A stretch of DNA of 64,000 nt from Propionibacteriaceae bacterium (GTDB lineage Bacteria > Actinomycetota > Actinomycetes > Propionibacteriales > Propionibacteriaceae). How positions within the stretch are numbered: the stretch's first letter is position 1; each line of letters opens with the position of its first letter. A program made the translations under genes and the position numbers. The notes below the pieces were generated by a model. That model did not search any database. It saw only the letters and a program-made list of their open reading frames with translations, and was not told where the DNA came from. Location: assembly GCA_031267645.1 (NCBI GenBank), contig JAIRYW010000043.1:1-64000 (forward strand), given 5' to 3'. Shown here in pieces: positions 8,117-16,485 of the stretch.

Positions 8117-8914
8117 ATGAAAGTTCTGACCGTCCCCCAGCCTTGGGCCACGTTGATCATGGTCGGCGCGCGTGACGTCGAGAGTCGCTCGGAGAACATC
8201 GTCGGCTCGTACCGAGGGCCTTTGCTGATCCACTCCGCGTCCCAACCCGACGACGACTACTTCATGAGGACGAATTGGGGAAAAGTCGTCGCTGACCGGC
8301 TCGGCCGGCCCGTCGAACCCCTGGCCTTCCCTCTCGGGGCGGTCCTGGGCCGGGTCACCGTCGTCGGCGTGCATCATGACGATGACGACATCCAAGCCGA
8401 GGAAGACTTCGGTGACGTCGGGGACCTCCTCGGCGTCACCCGGCGCAGCGTCGACAACTATGGACATAGCCGACGTCTGCCGCTCAATTATTGTCCCTGG
8501 GGGCAGCCCACCTTCTGGCACATAGAACTGGCCGACCCCTGTCCCTTGGCTGAACCCGTCCAGTCCCCCGGCCGTACGGGACTGTGGGACTGGGAACCTG
8601 AACGTCCTCTGGTCTTCCAGCCGACTGTCTCCCCGCCGCAGGCGAGTCCGACCATTCACGAGTTGTACCACGCGGCCCAGGCACACAGAAAAGACCACTT
8701 TTGGGATGATGGGTCCGCCAATCGCGCCGGCCGGGCCAGGGACACTCTCGTCGCCATCCTCCGCGGCCCAGACCAGGTCCCGTCTCCTGGGTCCCTTCAG
8801 GAGACGGCCGACCCGGACCTCGCCCCGCGTCCGGGCCGGCCGACGGACCCGTTCCAGTATCCGTGGTGGCATAACGACCTGGGCCCCGGCTCGGGCTCTG
8901 GTCTGGATCTCTGA
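8117..8914 (+). CDS. ASCH-domain (PUA-like fold) protein
   Basis: A 265-residue product starts at an ATG preceded by AAGGAG. The N-terminus MKVLTVPQPWATLIMVGARDVESRS is the classic ASCH opening (K-V-L-x-V-x-Q-P-W-A...G-x-K-x-V-E-x-R), and residues to ~130 continue the fold (YRGPLLIHSA, FPLGAVLGRVTVVGV). The C-terminal half is acidic/aromatic with a GLWDWEPERP motif and a disordered, proline-rich end. ASCH domains bind RNA or modified nucleosides, and several are small nucleases or deaminase-like enzymes; which applies here cannot be read from sequence. It is common on phages and plasmids. A partial duplicate lies just upstream. Confidence 0.8.
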   Translation: MKVLTVPQPWATLIMVGARDVESRSENIVGSYRGPLLIHSASQPDDDYFMRTNWGKVVADRLGRPVEPLAFPLGAVLGRVTVVGVHHDDDDIQAEEDFGDVGDLLGVTRRSVDNYGHSRRLPLNYCPWGQPTFWHIELADPCPLAEPVQSPGRTGLWDWEPERPLVFQPTVSPPQASPTIHELYHAAQAHRKDHFWDDGSANRAGRARDTLVAILRGPDQVPSPGSLQETADPDLAPRPGRPTDPFQYPWWHNDLGPGSGSGLDL

Positions 8915-8920
8915 ACGGGA

Positions 8921-8935
8921 TATTCCGGCGGAATA
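8921..8935. repeat. 15-base palindrome, copy 2
   Basis: This is identical to the element at 7973-7987 and lies 6 bases after the stop of the full-length ASCH gene, 948 bases from copy 1. It may be a protein-binding site for the next gene (start 8959), a compact terminator, or simply part of the duplicated segment. Confidence 0.7.
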
Positions 8936-8958
8936 ATCCAAAGGGGAGAGTCTGATCA

Positions 8959-9396
8959 GTGGGGGTTCCCGGTGGTCGGGATAGGGTTCCGGGCGTGGGT
9001 CGGAAACGGATCACGGCGGCTGATCGCCGTCGGGTGGACGAGTGGCTGGTGTCGCGCGGGTGGCGTCGGGAGACTGGCCCACGGGGGGCTCCCCGCCGAT
9101 GGGTGTGGCCGGAGTCGGAGACGTCCCATTGGAAGATTCCGACGTCGATCACGCCGGGGGACGACTCGTTCAAACTGATTTACAGCGTGCCGGCGAAGCC
9201 CTGGAGTGTCGATGTGAAGGGCCTCGGGAGGGCCGACGCCAAAAGGGTGAGGATTTTGGGGAAGATGATCGATCTCCTCGGCCCGGAGAAGTTGACGGTG
9301 GAGGACATCTTCTCGGTGGAGGACATCGGTCTCATCGAGGCGTGGTCCAGCGGTCGTTCTGATCCGTCCGATCCGCCGGTGGCGTCTGGCGTCTAG
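8959..9396 (+). CDS. Hypothetical protein of the mobile element
   Basis: This encodes 145 residues from GTG 8959, with GGGGAGAG upstream; GTG 8995 is an alternative. The first third is basic (RKRITAADRRRVDEWLVSRGWRRE), followed by a beta-rich section (SHWKIPTSI...FKLIYSVPAKPWSVDVKGL) and an acidic helix at the end (EKLTVEDIFSVEDIGLIEAW). It could bind nucleic acid, but no family is recognised. Its 3' end overlaps the convergent replication-like gene by 65 bases, which is unusual and suggests that one of the two stops is derived. Confidence 0.6.
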   Translation: MGVPGGRDRVPGVGRKRITAADRRRVDEWLVSRGWRRETGPRGAPRRWVWPESETSHWKIPTSITPGDDSFKLIYSVPAKPWSVDVKGLGRADAKRVRILGKMIDLLGPEKLTVEDIFSVEDIGLIEAWSSGRSDPSDPPVASGV

Positions 9397-10819
9397 CCAG
9401 GGCGGCCGCTTTCTGGCGGGCGACGATCTCTTGGACGTGTCCCATGAGGGCGGCCTGGTGTTCGGACGTGACAAAAGGCATGACTTTCGGTTCGCGCGGC
9501 GGCCGGGGCCTGTGGTCGCCCAGCCAGAGGGCCCGTAGCGTCTCTTTCGCCTTCTCGGCGGCGGCCCGTTCGGCGGCGGCCCGTTCGTGGTCGGCCGCGC
9601 GAGCCAGGCGCTCGGCTTCGGCTGCCCGACCGTATTCGCTCTTTTCTCGGGCCCTCCGTGCGGCGGGTGGTTCGACTCCGATGGTGGCTTCCCTGGTGGC
9701 GGTGACGAGCCAACCGAGGGGTCGTTTCGGGACGATGGAGAACCAGCCGTGGTCGCGGTTCCGCCGGTCGAGAGCGTCGATCAGGTCGCTGGAGGTCCAA
9801 CCTGTCGGGTCGAGGCCGGCGTTAGCGAGCGCTCGGGCGATCCGGTGGGGGCGGAAAGGTCTGAGCCAGGGGACGCGGCGGGCCAGTTGGGCGGCCAAGT
9901 CGAGGGCTTCGGGCCCGGCTCGCCACTGATTCGTTGTTGCGGGCCGCGCAGCGGCCCTCCTTCCCGGTCGGCGCGACCGCGCCGGCCTGCCTGGTAGTCG
10001 TCTGACGACCGATGATGGACCGGGATCTATACCCCAAGAGGGTGGGTTGACATTTGGCGTCGTCGACTGTGGCTTGGGCGCGGTCAGCGCGCGGATGGAG
10101 GCGACAGTGATTTGGCTGTTGCCGGTGGTCTCATGGGCTTGGGCGCGGGCGGATCGGTCGAGGTAGCTGCCCGGGCGGATGGTGACGGCGACTCCGAGGG
10201 CCTCGGCCAAAGCGGCGGCCCGGGCCACATGCCTCGGCGAGCAGCCCAAACGACGCGCCACGGTCTGATGCGCCAACGCCATGTTCCGGCCGGTGGTGGT
10301 GTCGGCCGCGCCGGCCCAGACCCTCATCACATCGATGAACGTGTCCGCTTTGACCTTGTGGCGTTTGCGGAGGGCCTCGCCCTCGGGCGTGGCGAGCAAG
10401 GCCTCGACCGCGTCCAGCCATTGCTCTCGGCCCGTCCACATCGCCAGGGTCGCGGGCGTGTGGACTTCGGGCAGCCATGATCGGCACGGCCGCCGCCGGA
10501 CCACCCGGACGACCTCACGCCTGCCGCTCGGCCGGTAATACAGTCGCTTGCCCGTCACCGGGTCGATCCGGGCCGACCCGGATCGTTTCGACCGGCCCCA
10601 GCGTCGCTTACAAGTCGAAGGGGAGCCTTGCGACAAATCGCCAACTCGGCACAATCCGCCCGAGAATCGATGCTCCGGGGCCGTTCGAGGCGTGCCTGGG
10701 CGTCCCTCACGCGGAGCGTCGTCGACGCGAAGGACGGGTTCGGGGCGCACTCGACCGGCGGTCGGCCCGGACAGGGGAACCGTGGGAGAGGGAGTGACGC
10801 CTAGAGTTGACCCAGACAC
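9332..10819 (-). CDS. Probable plasmid replication initiator-like HTH protein
   Basis: The frame is 495 codons from ATG 10819, but the true start is uncertain; conserved-looking sequence begins near residue 95 (PVTGKRLYYRPSGRR). Residues ~115-210 contain MWTGREQWLDAVEALLATPEG and a winged-helix-like stretch (ALAHQTVARRLGCSPRHVARAAALAEALGVAV). Residues ~300-380 (RRVPWLRPFRPHRIARALANAGLDPTGW...ALDRRNRDHGWF) resemble the C-terminal part of actinobacterial plasmid and integrative-element replication proteins. The last 100 residues are Ala/Arg/Glu-rich and probably coiled. With parAB and the relaxase nearby, replication or copy control is the likely role. Confidence in the exact function is modest. 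Confidence 0.55.
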   Translation of the reverse strand: MSGSTLGVTPSPTVPLSGPTAGRVRPEPVLRVDDAPREGRPGTPRTAPEHRFSGGLCRVGDLSQGSPSTCKRRWGRSKRSGSARIDPVTGKRLYYRPSGRREVVRVVRRRPCRSWLPEVHTPATLAMWTGREQWLDAVEALLATPEGEALRKRHKVKADTFIDVMRVWAGAADTTTGRNMALAHQTVARRLGCSPRHVARAAALAEALGVAVTIRPGSYLDRSARAQAHETTGNSQITVASIRALTAPKPQSTTPNVNPPSWGIDPGPSSVVRRLPGRPARSRRPGRRAAARPATTNQWRAGPEALDLAAQLARRVPWLRPFRPHRIARALANAGLDPTGWTSSDLIDALDRRNRDHGWFSIVPKRPLGWLVTATREATIGVEPPAARRAREKSEYGRAAEAERLARAADHERAAAERAAAEKAKETLRALWLGDHRPRPPREPKVMPFVTSEHQAALMGHVQEIVARQKAAALARRQTPPADRTDQNDRWTTPR

Positions 10820-10868
10820 ACCACCCCCTTGTTTGGGCTGCTGCTACTACCAGTCGGGTGGATGGCTC

Positions 10869-10890
10869 TGGGAGAGGGGGAACTCTCCCA
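10869..10890. repeat. Stem-loop TGGGAGAG/CTCTCCCA
   Basis: This is a perfect 8-bp inverted repeat with a 6-base loop. It lies inside a possible 14-codon plus-strand ORF (MALGEGELSQAGQI, 10862-10906) and 18 bases before a strong terminator hairpin. The arrangement of two hairpins after TTGACC at 10805 looks like a short non-coding or leader transcript. Confidence 0.5.
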
Positions 10891-10908
10891 GGCCGGACAA
10901 ATTTGAGA

Positions 10909-10932
10909 ACTGAGGCCCTTCGGGGCCTCAGT
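10909..10932 (+). terminator. Rho-independent terminator with TTCG tetraloop
   Basis: ACTGAGGCCC-TTCG-GGGCCTCAGT is a perfect 10-bp stem with a stable UUCG loop, followed by CGTTTTCC. It is best oriented for a plus-strand transcript coming from 10800-10908. It could also stop the minus-strand gene 10955-11950, whose stop lies 23 bases away. Confidence 0.8.
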
Positions 10933-10954
10933 CGTTTTCCGGGGGGCCGTGCCG

Positions 10955-11950
10955 CTAGACATGGGGGCGCTTCCGGCCGATCGGGCGGGCCGAGACGCAG
11001 CCGACGGCTGCGGCGCGGCCGGGGAACCAGGCCAACACGTCATCGCGGTGGTGGCGTTTGAGGCGGCGTCTCAAAGAATCAGGTTTGGCCTCGGTGACCC
11101 TGGCGGCGGCCTCGGCCCAGTCGTTCACCCCTTGATCGCGGATCTCGGCCAGAGCCTCGATCAAACAGGCGAGGTCGTCCGGGGGCTCGGCGTCCGGCGT
11201 GTCGTCTCCCGCCAAGCCCTGCGGACACGCGTCCGGGTCGTCGATGGCGTCGTCATCCCAAGCCAGCGGCCCGGGCCAACCGGCGCCCGCCGCGCGCCGG
11301 CGGGCCGACTCCACGGCTCCAGGACCGACGCCGCCAGCGCCAGGGTCGACCATCCCAATCTGGTCATAAAGACGCATGACCGCTGTGATCATCGCGGCTG
11401 AGGCCGTCGGCCGTCTGACCCCGTCAACCCCGCCACGGCCGGCCAGGACCAGATTGACGGCGCTGACATGCCGGCCCAGCCGTCCGGCCAACACCAAGGC
11501 CGGCCACCCCACCGCGACCAAGGCCCTCAACCGCCGCTGACAGCCGACGGGACTGCCCAGATCGACCGGGCTCAACCGCAGGATCGCGTCGGCCTTCGAA
11601 CCGTTGAGACACGACGTCCGCCCGGCCTGGACCTTCCGGATCGCCTCCTTGGTCAGCCCCACCGCCCGCGCCACTTGGCTCAGACGGACACCGCCCGCCT
11701 GAAGCCGGAACAAATGATCGCGAACCGGCTGCGCCGGAACGGTGGCGGGACCATCGATCCGCCGCCGCGCGGCCAACTTGTTGGATTTACGGATCGCGGC
11801 CCGGCACCCGTCGCAACGACAACCGCACCGGTAACCCCCCGGTGTGCCATGGCTGTGCTCACGCTTATGCAGACAGCCAACGACCATCTCGCGGCGCTCT
11901 GAGGCCGCTGATCCAGCGCGGACAGACGCTGAGGGGGCGTCGACGGACAC
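10955..11950 (-). CDS. Zinc-finger/HTH protein typical of actinobacterial mobile elements
   Basis: The frame is 331 codons from ATG 11950; ATG 11887 is a possible shorter start. Near the N-terminus is a Cys-rich motif (C-L-H-K...H-G-T-x-G-G-Y-R-C-G-C-R-C-D-G-C-R) like the small zinc modules of actinophage proteins. It is followed by an HTH (GGVRLSQVARAVGLTKEAIRKVQAGR) and a second HTH-like segment around residue 165. The C-terminal half is acidic with a final WAEAAARVTEAKPDSLRRRLKRH helix. It is the gene nearest the tRNA-Lys end of the element and could be a regulator of excision or replication. No recombinase residues are seen, so it is not an integrase. Confidence 0.7.
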   Translation of the reverse strand: MSVDAPSASVRAGSAASERREMVVGCLHKREHSHGTPGGYRCGCRCDGCRAAIRKSNKLAARRRIDGPATVPAQPVRDHLFRLQAGGVRLSQVARAVGLTKEAIRKVQAGRTSCLNGSKADAILRLSPVDLGSPVGCQRRLRALVAVGWPALVLAGRLGRHVSAVNLVLAGRGGVDGVRRPTASAAMITAVMRLYDQIGMVDPGAGGVGPGAVESARRRAAGAGWPGPLAWDDDAIDDPDACPQGLAGDDTPDAEPPDDLACLIEALAEIRDQGVNDWAEAAARVTEAKPDSLRRRLKRHHRDDVLAWFPGRAAAVGCVSARPIGRKRPHV

Positions 11951-11989
11951 GGATGGGCTCCCGAGTCGAAGACAACGGAAGCGAAGCGG

Positions 11990-12062
<73 letters not shown>

Positions 12063-12185
12063 TTGAGCGACGCATAGTTTACCCCACGGTCGAGGTGGGC
12101 ACGAAATCAGTCGCTCAGCGCATGGCTGGCCCCGGTGGGGTCCGTGTTGACAGGGATGACGCCGGGGCCCGGCCAGTCGTCCGGC

Positions 12186-13736
12186 TCAAGCCACGCGGGT
12201 GTCCTTGGGCAGACGGCCGTAGGGCACGGCCAAGCGTCGGACGGCGATCCAGAAGAAGAGGACGCCCAAGACCAGGTTGAAGGCCAAGCCCCAGGGCCAG
12301 ATCGGCCTGTCATAGGACGAGCGGAGCTGGACCGGGCTGGCTGGATGGGTCCCGTTGGCGTCCGTCGCTCCCAGATAGGGGCAGCGGTCGTACTCCAGAT
12401 TCGGCCCGGCCGCCACCTGACGGACGGTTCGTCGGATGAGGAAGAGGACGTCGCCGGAACGGTTGAGGTAAGCGTCCGGGTGGTCCAGGGCGACGGCCGG
12501 TTTGGGAGCCACGTCGGCCAGGATGACGAAGGGATTGGCGGCCGTCAGCCACCAGATCCGCTCCCCGTGGTCCAAGGACATGGTCTCGTCGTTCCAACGG
12601 CACTGTCCGACCGGAGGGGTCGGGAAGGTCGGCGGAGCGGACTGGTCTTGGTCGTATTTGTCGTATTTTTCGTAGTCCAGCCAATACTGTTCGACTCGCT
12701 GGTCCCATTCCCGCTGCGCCGCGGGCGGCAGCCCCCAGACCCGCACCGTGGTGGGTTGGTTGACCAGCGGAGCCAACAATACGATCAGGATGACGTTGAG
12801 AACGCTCAGGACGACCACGCTGGAGTAAGTCAGCAGGGTCGATCCGGAAGTGCGGTTGATCAGAGCCGACCAGCCCAGGCCGACGGCGCAGACGACCGCC
12901 AATTCGATCAACAGGACGGCGAAACAGACCACTGACTGCCAGATCGAACCGCCGCCGATCACGGCCGAGACCACCAGCCAGGGCAGAGCGGCCAAGGCGA
13001 AGGCCAACATGGTTCCCCAAGCCGCCGCCAGCTTGCCCAAGGCGATCTCAGCCGCCGACAGCTTGGTGGCCTGGAGGGTGGCCAGGGTGCCGGCCTGACG
13101 GTCGCCGTTGATCGAGGTCGAGGTCAGAGCCGGTGTCACCACCAAGCCTAGGCCGAGCACGAACAGCGCCACCAAGGAGAAGACCAACGGTCCGCTGCTG
13201 GGTTGCCAGCCTCGCAGCGGCTCGAAGCGGCAGGAGGCGCCGGCGGCGGTCACCTGGCAGACTGTCGCGACGATGTCGTCCAGTTGATCTACGTTGTCGC
13301 TTTCAGCGGTTTGATCGCGGCAGACGACGGAGCCGTCTGGCTGGGCCAGGCAGATGCGGGCGGGCCGGCCCAAGGTCGTCGGAGAGCATTCTTCGGAGCC
13401 GATCTGGCAATCGGTCTCGATCGCGCAGGCGATCTGGCCTTGGGGGTCGATGTGGCAGATCGGGTTGCTGAAGGCGGTGGTCTGGTCGGGCTGTCGGTCG
13501 ACCTGTGTGATCGGTATCAAGCAGTCTTGACCGCCGTCCGAGCTGGTTTGGCAGGACACCTCGGGCGGTCGGTAGGTGAGTGTGCCGGCGGCGGTCAGGC
13601 TGAGCCAGGTGATGGCGCCGATGATGACGAACCAGACGATCAGAGCGGCCAACCAACGCTTGGAGCGCACTCGTTGGCGCAATTCCAGGCCCGCCACCGT
13701 GCGCAGGCCGTTCCAACTCAGCGACCAGGTTCTCAT
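12186..13736 (-). CDS. ABC-2 type transporter permease
   Basis: This encodes 516 residues. The N-terminus (MRTWSLSWNGLRTVAGLELRQRVRSKRW) leads into a first membrane segment at ~30-48. A long extracytoplasmic region (~50-190) with several cysteines follows, then grouped membrane segments from ~195 to 330 (including a GDRQAGTLATLQATKLSAAEIALGKL cytoplasmic loop typical of ABC-2 permeases), a second large external loop, and a last segment near 488-506. It overlaps the upstream ATPase gene by four bases. The pair should export a substrate that the sequence does not define. The cysteine-rich loop is unusual for the family. Confidence 0.87.
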   Translation of the reverse strand: MRTWSLSWNGLRTVAGLELRQRVRSKRWLAALIVWFVIIGAITWLSLTAAGTLTYRPPEVSCQTSSDGGQDCLIPITQVDRQPDQTTAFSNPICHIDPQGQIACAIETDCQIGSEECSPTTLGRPARICLAQPDGSVVCRDQTAESDNVDQLDDIVATVCQVTAAGASCRFEPLRGWQPSSGPLVFSLVALFVLGLGLVVTPALTSTSINGDRQAGTLATLQATKLSAAEIALGKLAAAWGTMLAFALAALPWLVVSAVIGGGSIWQSVVCFAVLLIELAVVCAVGLGWSALINRTSGSTLLTYSSVVVLSVLNVILIVLLAPLVNQPTTVRVWGLPPAAQREWDQRVEQYWLDYEKYDKYDQDQSAPPTFPTPPVGQCRWNDETMSLDHGERIWWLTAANPFVILADVAPKPAVALDHPDAYLNRSGDVLFLIRRTVRQVAAGPNLEYDRCPYLGATDANGTHPASPVQLRSSYDRPIWPWGLAFNLVLGVLFFWIAVRRLAVPYGRLPKDTRVA

Positions 13737-14890
13737 TTGCGCTCCTCATCCAGGGTCAGGTAGGCCTCTTCCAATCGACCGGACAACGGGGCGATGGTGT
13801 GCACCGGGACGCCGGCGGCGATGGCGGCGCGCAGGATCTGGCTGGCCGACTCGGGTCCGGTCAGGTCCAAGATGACTTCGCCGGAGGCCCCGGAGCCGGC
13901 CTGCCAGGGGACGCCGGCGTCGTCCAAGAAGCCGCGCAGGCTGGCCGGGTCGAGGGCGTGCAGGCGCCAGCCCCGGGCCGAGGCCGGCCGTTCCGAGGCC
14001 GGGGTCGGGTCCACCGTGCGGCCGTGGGAGAGGAAGACGGCGTGGTCGTAGACCTCCTCTAGTTCGCTCAGGACGTGGGAGGAGACCAATACGGTCTTGC
14101 CGGCTTGGGCCAGGTCGCGCAGGGTGTCGCGCAACTCGACACGAGAACGCGGGTCGAGGCCGGAAGCCGGCTCGTCCAACAGCAAGGCCTCGGGGTCGTG
14201 GACCAGGGCCCGGGCCAGGCCCAGACGTTGTTTCTGGCCCCGCGACAGCACCCGGGCGGGGGAGCGGGCGAACTCGGTCAAGTGGACTTGGTCCAGCATC
14301 TGTTCGGCCCTTTGGCGGCCGCGGGCGGCGCTCAGGCCGTAGGCGCGGGCGAAGGTGGTCAGGATCTCGAGCGGGGTCAGCGTGTCCCAGGTGCCGAAGG
14401 CGTCCGGCATCCAGCCGACCCGGGAACGCAGCTCGACATTGCCTAGGACGGGGTCGAAACCGGCCACCTGGACCGATCCGGAGTCGGGTTTGAGCAGTCC
14501 GGCCAGGATTAGGAGCAGAGTCGTCTTGCCGGATCCGTTCGGTCCGATCAGGGCGGTGATGGCGCCGGCCGGGGCCTCGAAGGTGACGCCGTCGACCGCT
14601 TTGACCCGGCCGAAGGCGCGTTTGACTTGATGGGTCCGGATGCCGGCCGGCCGGCCCAGACGGCTGCTCGGCTCCGGCGCGACCGGGGGCGGCTCCGGTT
14701 CGGAGTCGGTCGGCCGGCTCGGCTGCTCGGCTCCCGAAGCCGGCTGGTCCGGGTCCGGGTCCGGCGGAGCGGTCGGCCGGATCGGTTCGGGCGGCTCCGG
14801 GGTCGACTCCGTCCCAGCTGTGACGAGACCGGCGCCGGTCCCGACGGGTTGATCGGGGATATTCCCCGGCTCGGGCAACGAATCGCTCAT
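13733..14890 (-). CDS. ABC transporter ATP-binding protein (ABC-2 exporter partner)
   Basis: The product is 385 residues. The first ~80 are a Pro/Glu/Asp-rich linker, probably disordered. The nucleotide-binding domain follows with Walker A GPNGSGKTTL, signature LSRGQKQRLGLARAL, Walker B ALLLDEPASGLD and the H-loop SSHVLSEL. The CcmA/YhaQ-like C-terminal tail is about 80 residues. It drives the downstream permease. Translation probably begins on a leaderless mRNA, since a TAGGCT -10 box ends six bases before the ATG. Confidence 0.93.
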   Translation of the reverse strand: MSDSLPEPGNIPDQPVGTGAGLVTAGTESTPEPPEPIRPTAPPDPDPDQPASGAEQPSRPTDSEPEPPPVAPEPSSRLGRPAGIRTHQVKRAFGRVKAVDGVTFEAPAGAITALIGPNGSGKTTLLLILAGLLKPDSGSVQVAGFDPVLGNVELRSRVGWMPDAFGTWDTLTPLEILTTFARAYGLSAARGRQRAEQMLDQVHLTEFARSPARVLSRGQKQRLGLARALVHDPEALLLDEPASGLDPRSRVELRDTLRDLAQAGKTVLVSSHVLSELEEVYDHAVFLSHGRTVDPTPASERPASARGWRLHALDPASLRGFLDDAGVPWQAGSGASGEVILDLTGPESASQILRAAIAAGVPVHTIAPLSGRLEEAYLTLDEERK

Positions 14891-14896
14891 GGGGTC

Positions 14897-14902
14897 AGCC
14901 TA
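14897..14902 (-). promoter_or_regulatory. Leaderless-type -10 box for the ABC ATPase gene
   Basis: On the minus strand TAGGCT ends six bases before the ATG at 14890, leaving no room for a Shine-Dalgarno site. The same arrangement recurs upstream of the genes at 28565, 43505, 47549 and 61336. Confidence 0.6.
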
Positions 14903-15420
14903 AGCCGATCGCCGGGCGGTCGCCTCGCCTCGCGGGATGAAGGTCGGGTCATACCTGGGGTTGAGGGCCGGCCCAGTCCGAAAGACGACGGAGCGGGGCG
15001 CCGGCTGACCGGAGCGCTTCCGGAACGGCTCCGGCTTGACTTGTGGGCGCGTGTGTGCAAATGTACACATCACTATCCCGTCTCTGATCGGAAGCTCCTG
15101 ATGTCCACTGCGTTGACATTCGACGGCCTGGCCCACCTTCGCTGCCTGGCCCGTCGCTGTTGTCGCTGATCGGGTTTGGGAACGCTCTGTTCAGACTGAC
15201 GGCGCCCCTCGACTGATCGCCGGCCCGACCGGCCGCCGGTCGGTCGGCCTCCGCCGCCGAGTCGGCCTGTGCGGGCCGAGCGGCGCGCGGCCGGGGCCAG
15301 ACCGGTCGGACCGCCCCAGCCCACTGCTTCGTGCCCGAGCCCTCGACCGACGCCCCACCCGCTCCGAGCCTGAACGCACCAGCCGCCTGCGCGCGGCCCG
15401 AACCCACTGATGAGGAAGCC
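14903..15420. other. Intergenic region between divergent transporter operons
   Basis: About 520 bases without a convincing gene. A TTGACT at 15036-15041 is followed by a dyad GTGT-gcaaatgt-ACAC at 15053-15068, in an unusually AT-rich patch that could be the promoter/operator of the importer operon. A second TTGACA lies at 15113-15118 without a good -10. The 15180-15420 part is GC-rich leader ending in GAGGA before ATG 15421. Confidence 0.4.
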
Positions 15421-16476
15421 ATGACACGCAAGGTCGTCCAGCCGACCTGGTCGTACCACCTCGAACACCGCTGGCTGCCGGCCGAAGCCGAGCTGGTCTC
15501 CGTAGTCAGCGACTCCGAGCGAGACCGTCGCCATCGGACCTGGGCGGTCTGGCGCTTGATCGGACTGCGTCTGGCCCAAGCCGTCTTCGTGCTCTGGGCC
15601 GCCATCACCGTGACCTTCGTGGCCGTCCACCTGATGCCCGGCGACACGGTCTCGTTGCTCTTGGGCGAGAACCGCAACGACGAGGTGCTACGGGCCTCGA
15701 CCATCTCCCGCTGGGGCTTGGACCAGCCCATCTGGCTGCAATACCTGATTTACCTCAGGCGGATCCCCTCCGGCGACCTGGGCACCAGCTACACCCTGCG
15801 CAAACCGGTCGGAGAGTTGATCGGCGAGCTGATGGCGCCGACCTTCCAGCTGGCCGCCACCGCCTTGGTCTGCGCCATTTTGATCGGCTTCCTGATCGCC
15901 TACGCCACCACCGGCCGGACGCCCCTGCTGCGTTCGATCGTCAACACCTTGGAATTGGTCTTCCTGTCCGCCCCGCCCTTCTGGATCGGCATCGTCTTGC
16001 TGGCCGTCTTCTCCTTCAAACTGGGCTGGTTCTCCGTCATCGACTACACAAGTTGGGAATCGCTGGTCCTGCCGGTGGCGGCCATCGCCTTGCCCATGGG
16101 CTTCTACCTGGCCCAGGTCCTGCGCGACGGCATCGACCGAGCCCTGGAACAGCCCTTCAGTCTGACCGCCCGCACCCGGGGCCTGACCTGGGGCCAGGTG
16201 CGGAGCCACCACGCCTTGCGCCACGCCGCCTTGCCCGCCATCTCCTTGATCGGACTGATCGCCGGCGGGTTGCTGGGCGGGGCCGTCATCACCGAGACCG
16301 TCTTCGCCCGTCCCGGCCTGGGCCAGATCGCCGTCAGCGGCGTCCAAGTCAAGGACATCCCTCTCATCCTCGGCATCGCCTTGGTCACGACCTTCGCTTA
16401 CGTGGTGGCTTCCACCGCAGCCGATCTGGTCGGCATCCTGCTCGATCCCCGCTTGCGGGCCGGACAGAAAGCCTGA
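15421..16476 (+). CDS. Peptide/glutathione-type ABC importer permease (DppB/GsiC family)
   Basis: A 351-residue product starts at ATG 15421 (GAGGA upstream); an in-frame ATG at 15331 gives a less likely longer form. Membrane segments are visible near residues 45-67, 145-167, 180-205, 220-240, 280-305 and 325-345. HLMPGD and LLGENR near the first periplasmic loop, and the EAA-loop region TRGLTWGQVRSHHALRHAALPAIS, are typical of DppB-like permeases. It forms the inner-membrane channel with the next gene. First gene of a four-gene importer operon. Confidence 0.9.
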   Translation: MTRKVVQPTWSYHLEHRWLPAEAELVSVVSDSERDRRHRTWAVWRLIGLRLAQAVFVLWAAITVTFVAVHLMPGDTVSLLLGENRNDEVLRASTISRWGLDQPIWLQYLIYLRRIPSGDLGTSYTLRKPVGELIGELMAPTFQLAATALVCAILIGFLIAYATTGRTPLLRSIVNTLELVFLSAPPFWIGIVLLAVFSFKLGWFSVIDYTSWESLVLPVAAIALPMGFYLAQVLRDGIDRALEQPFSLTARTRGLTWGQVRSHHALRHAALPAISLIGLIAGGLLGGAVITETVFARPGLGQIAVSGVQVKDIPLILGIALVTTFAYVVASTAADLVGILLDPRLRAGQKA

Positions 16477-16485
16477 GGGGGCGCC

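Noticed and set aside
10955-11950. Gene next to tRNA-Lys considered as the element's integrase
   Set aside because: No tyrosine or serine recombinase active-site pattern is present; the protein shows a zinc motif and HTH only.
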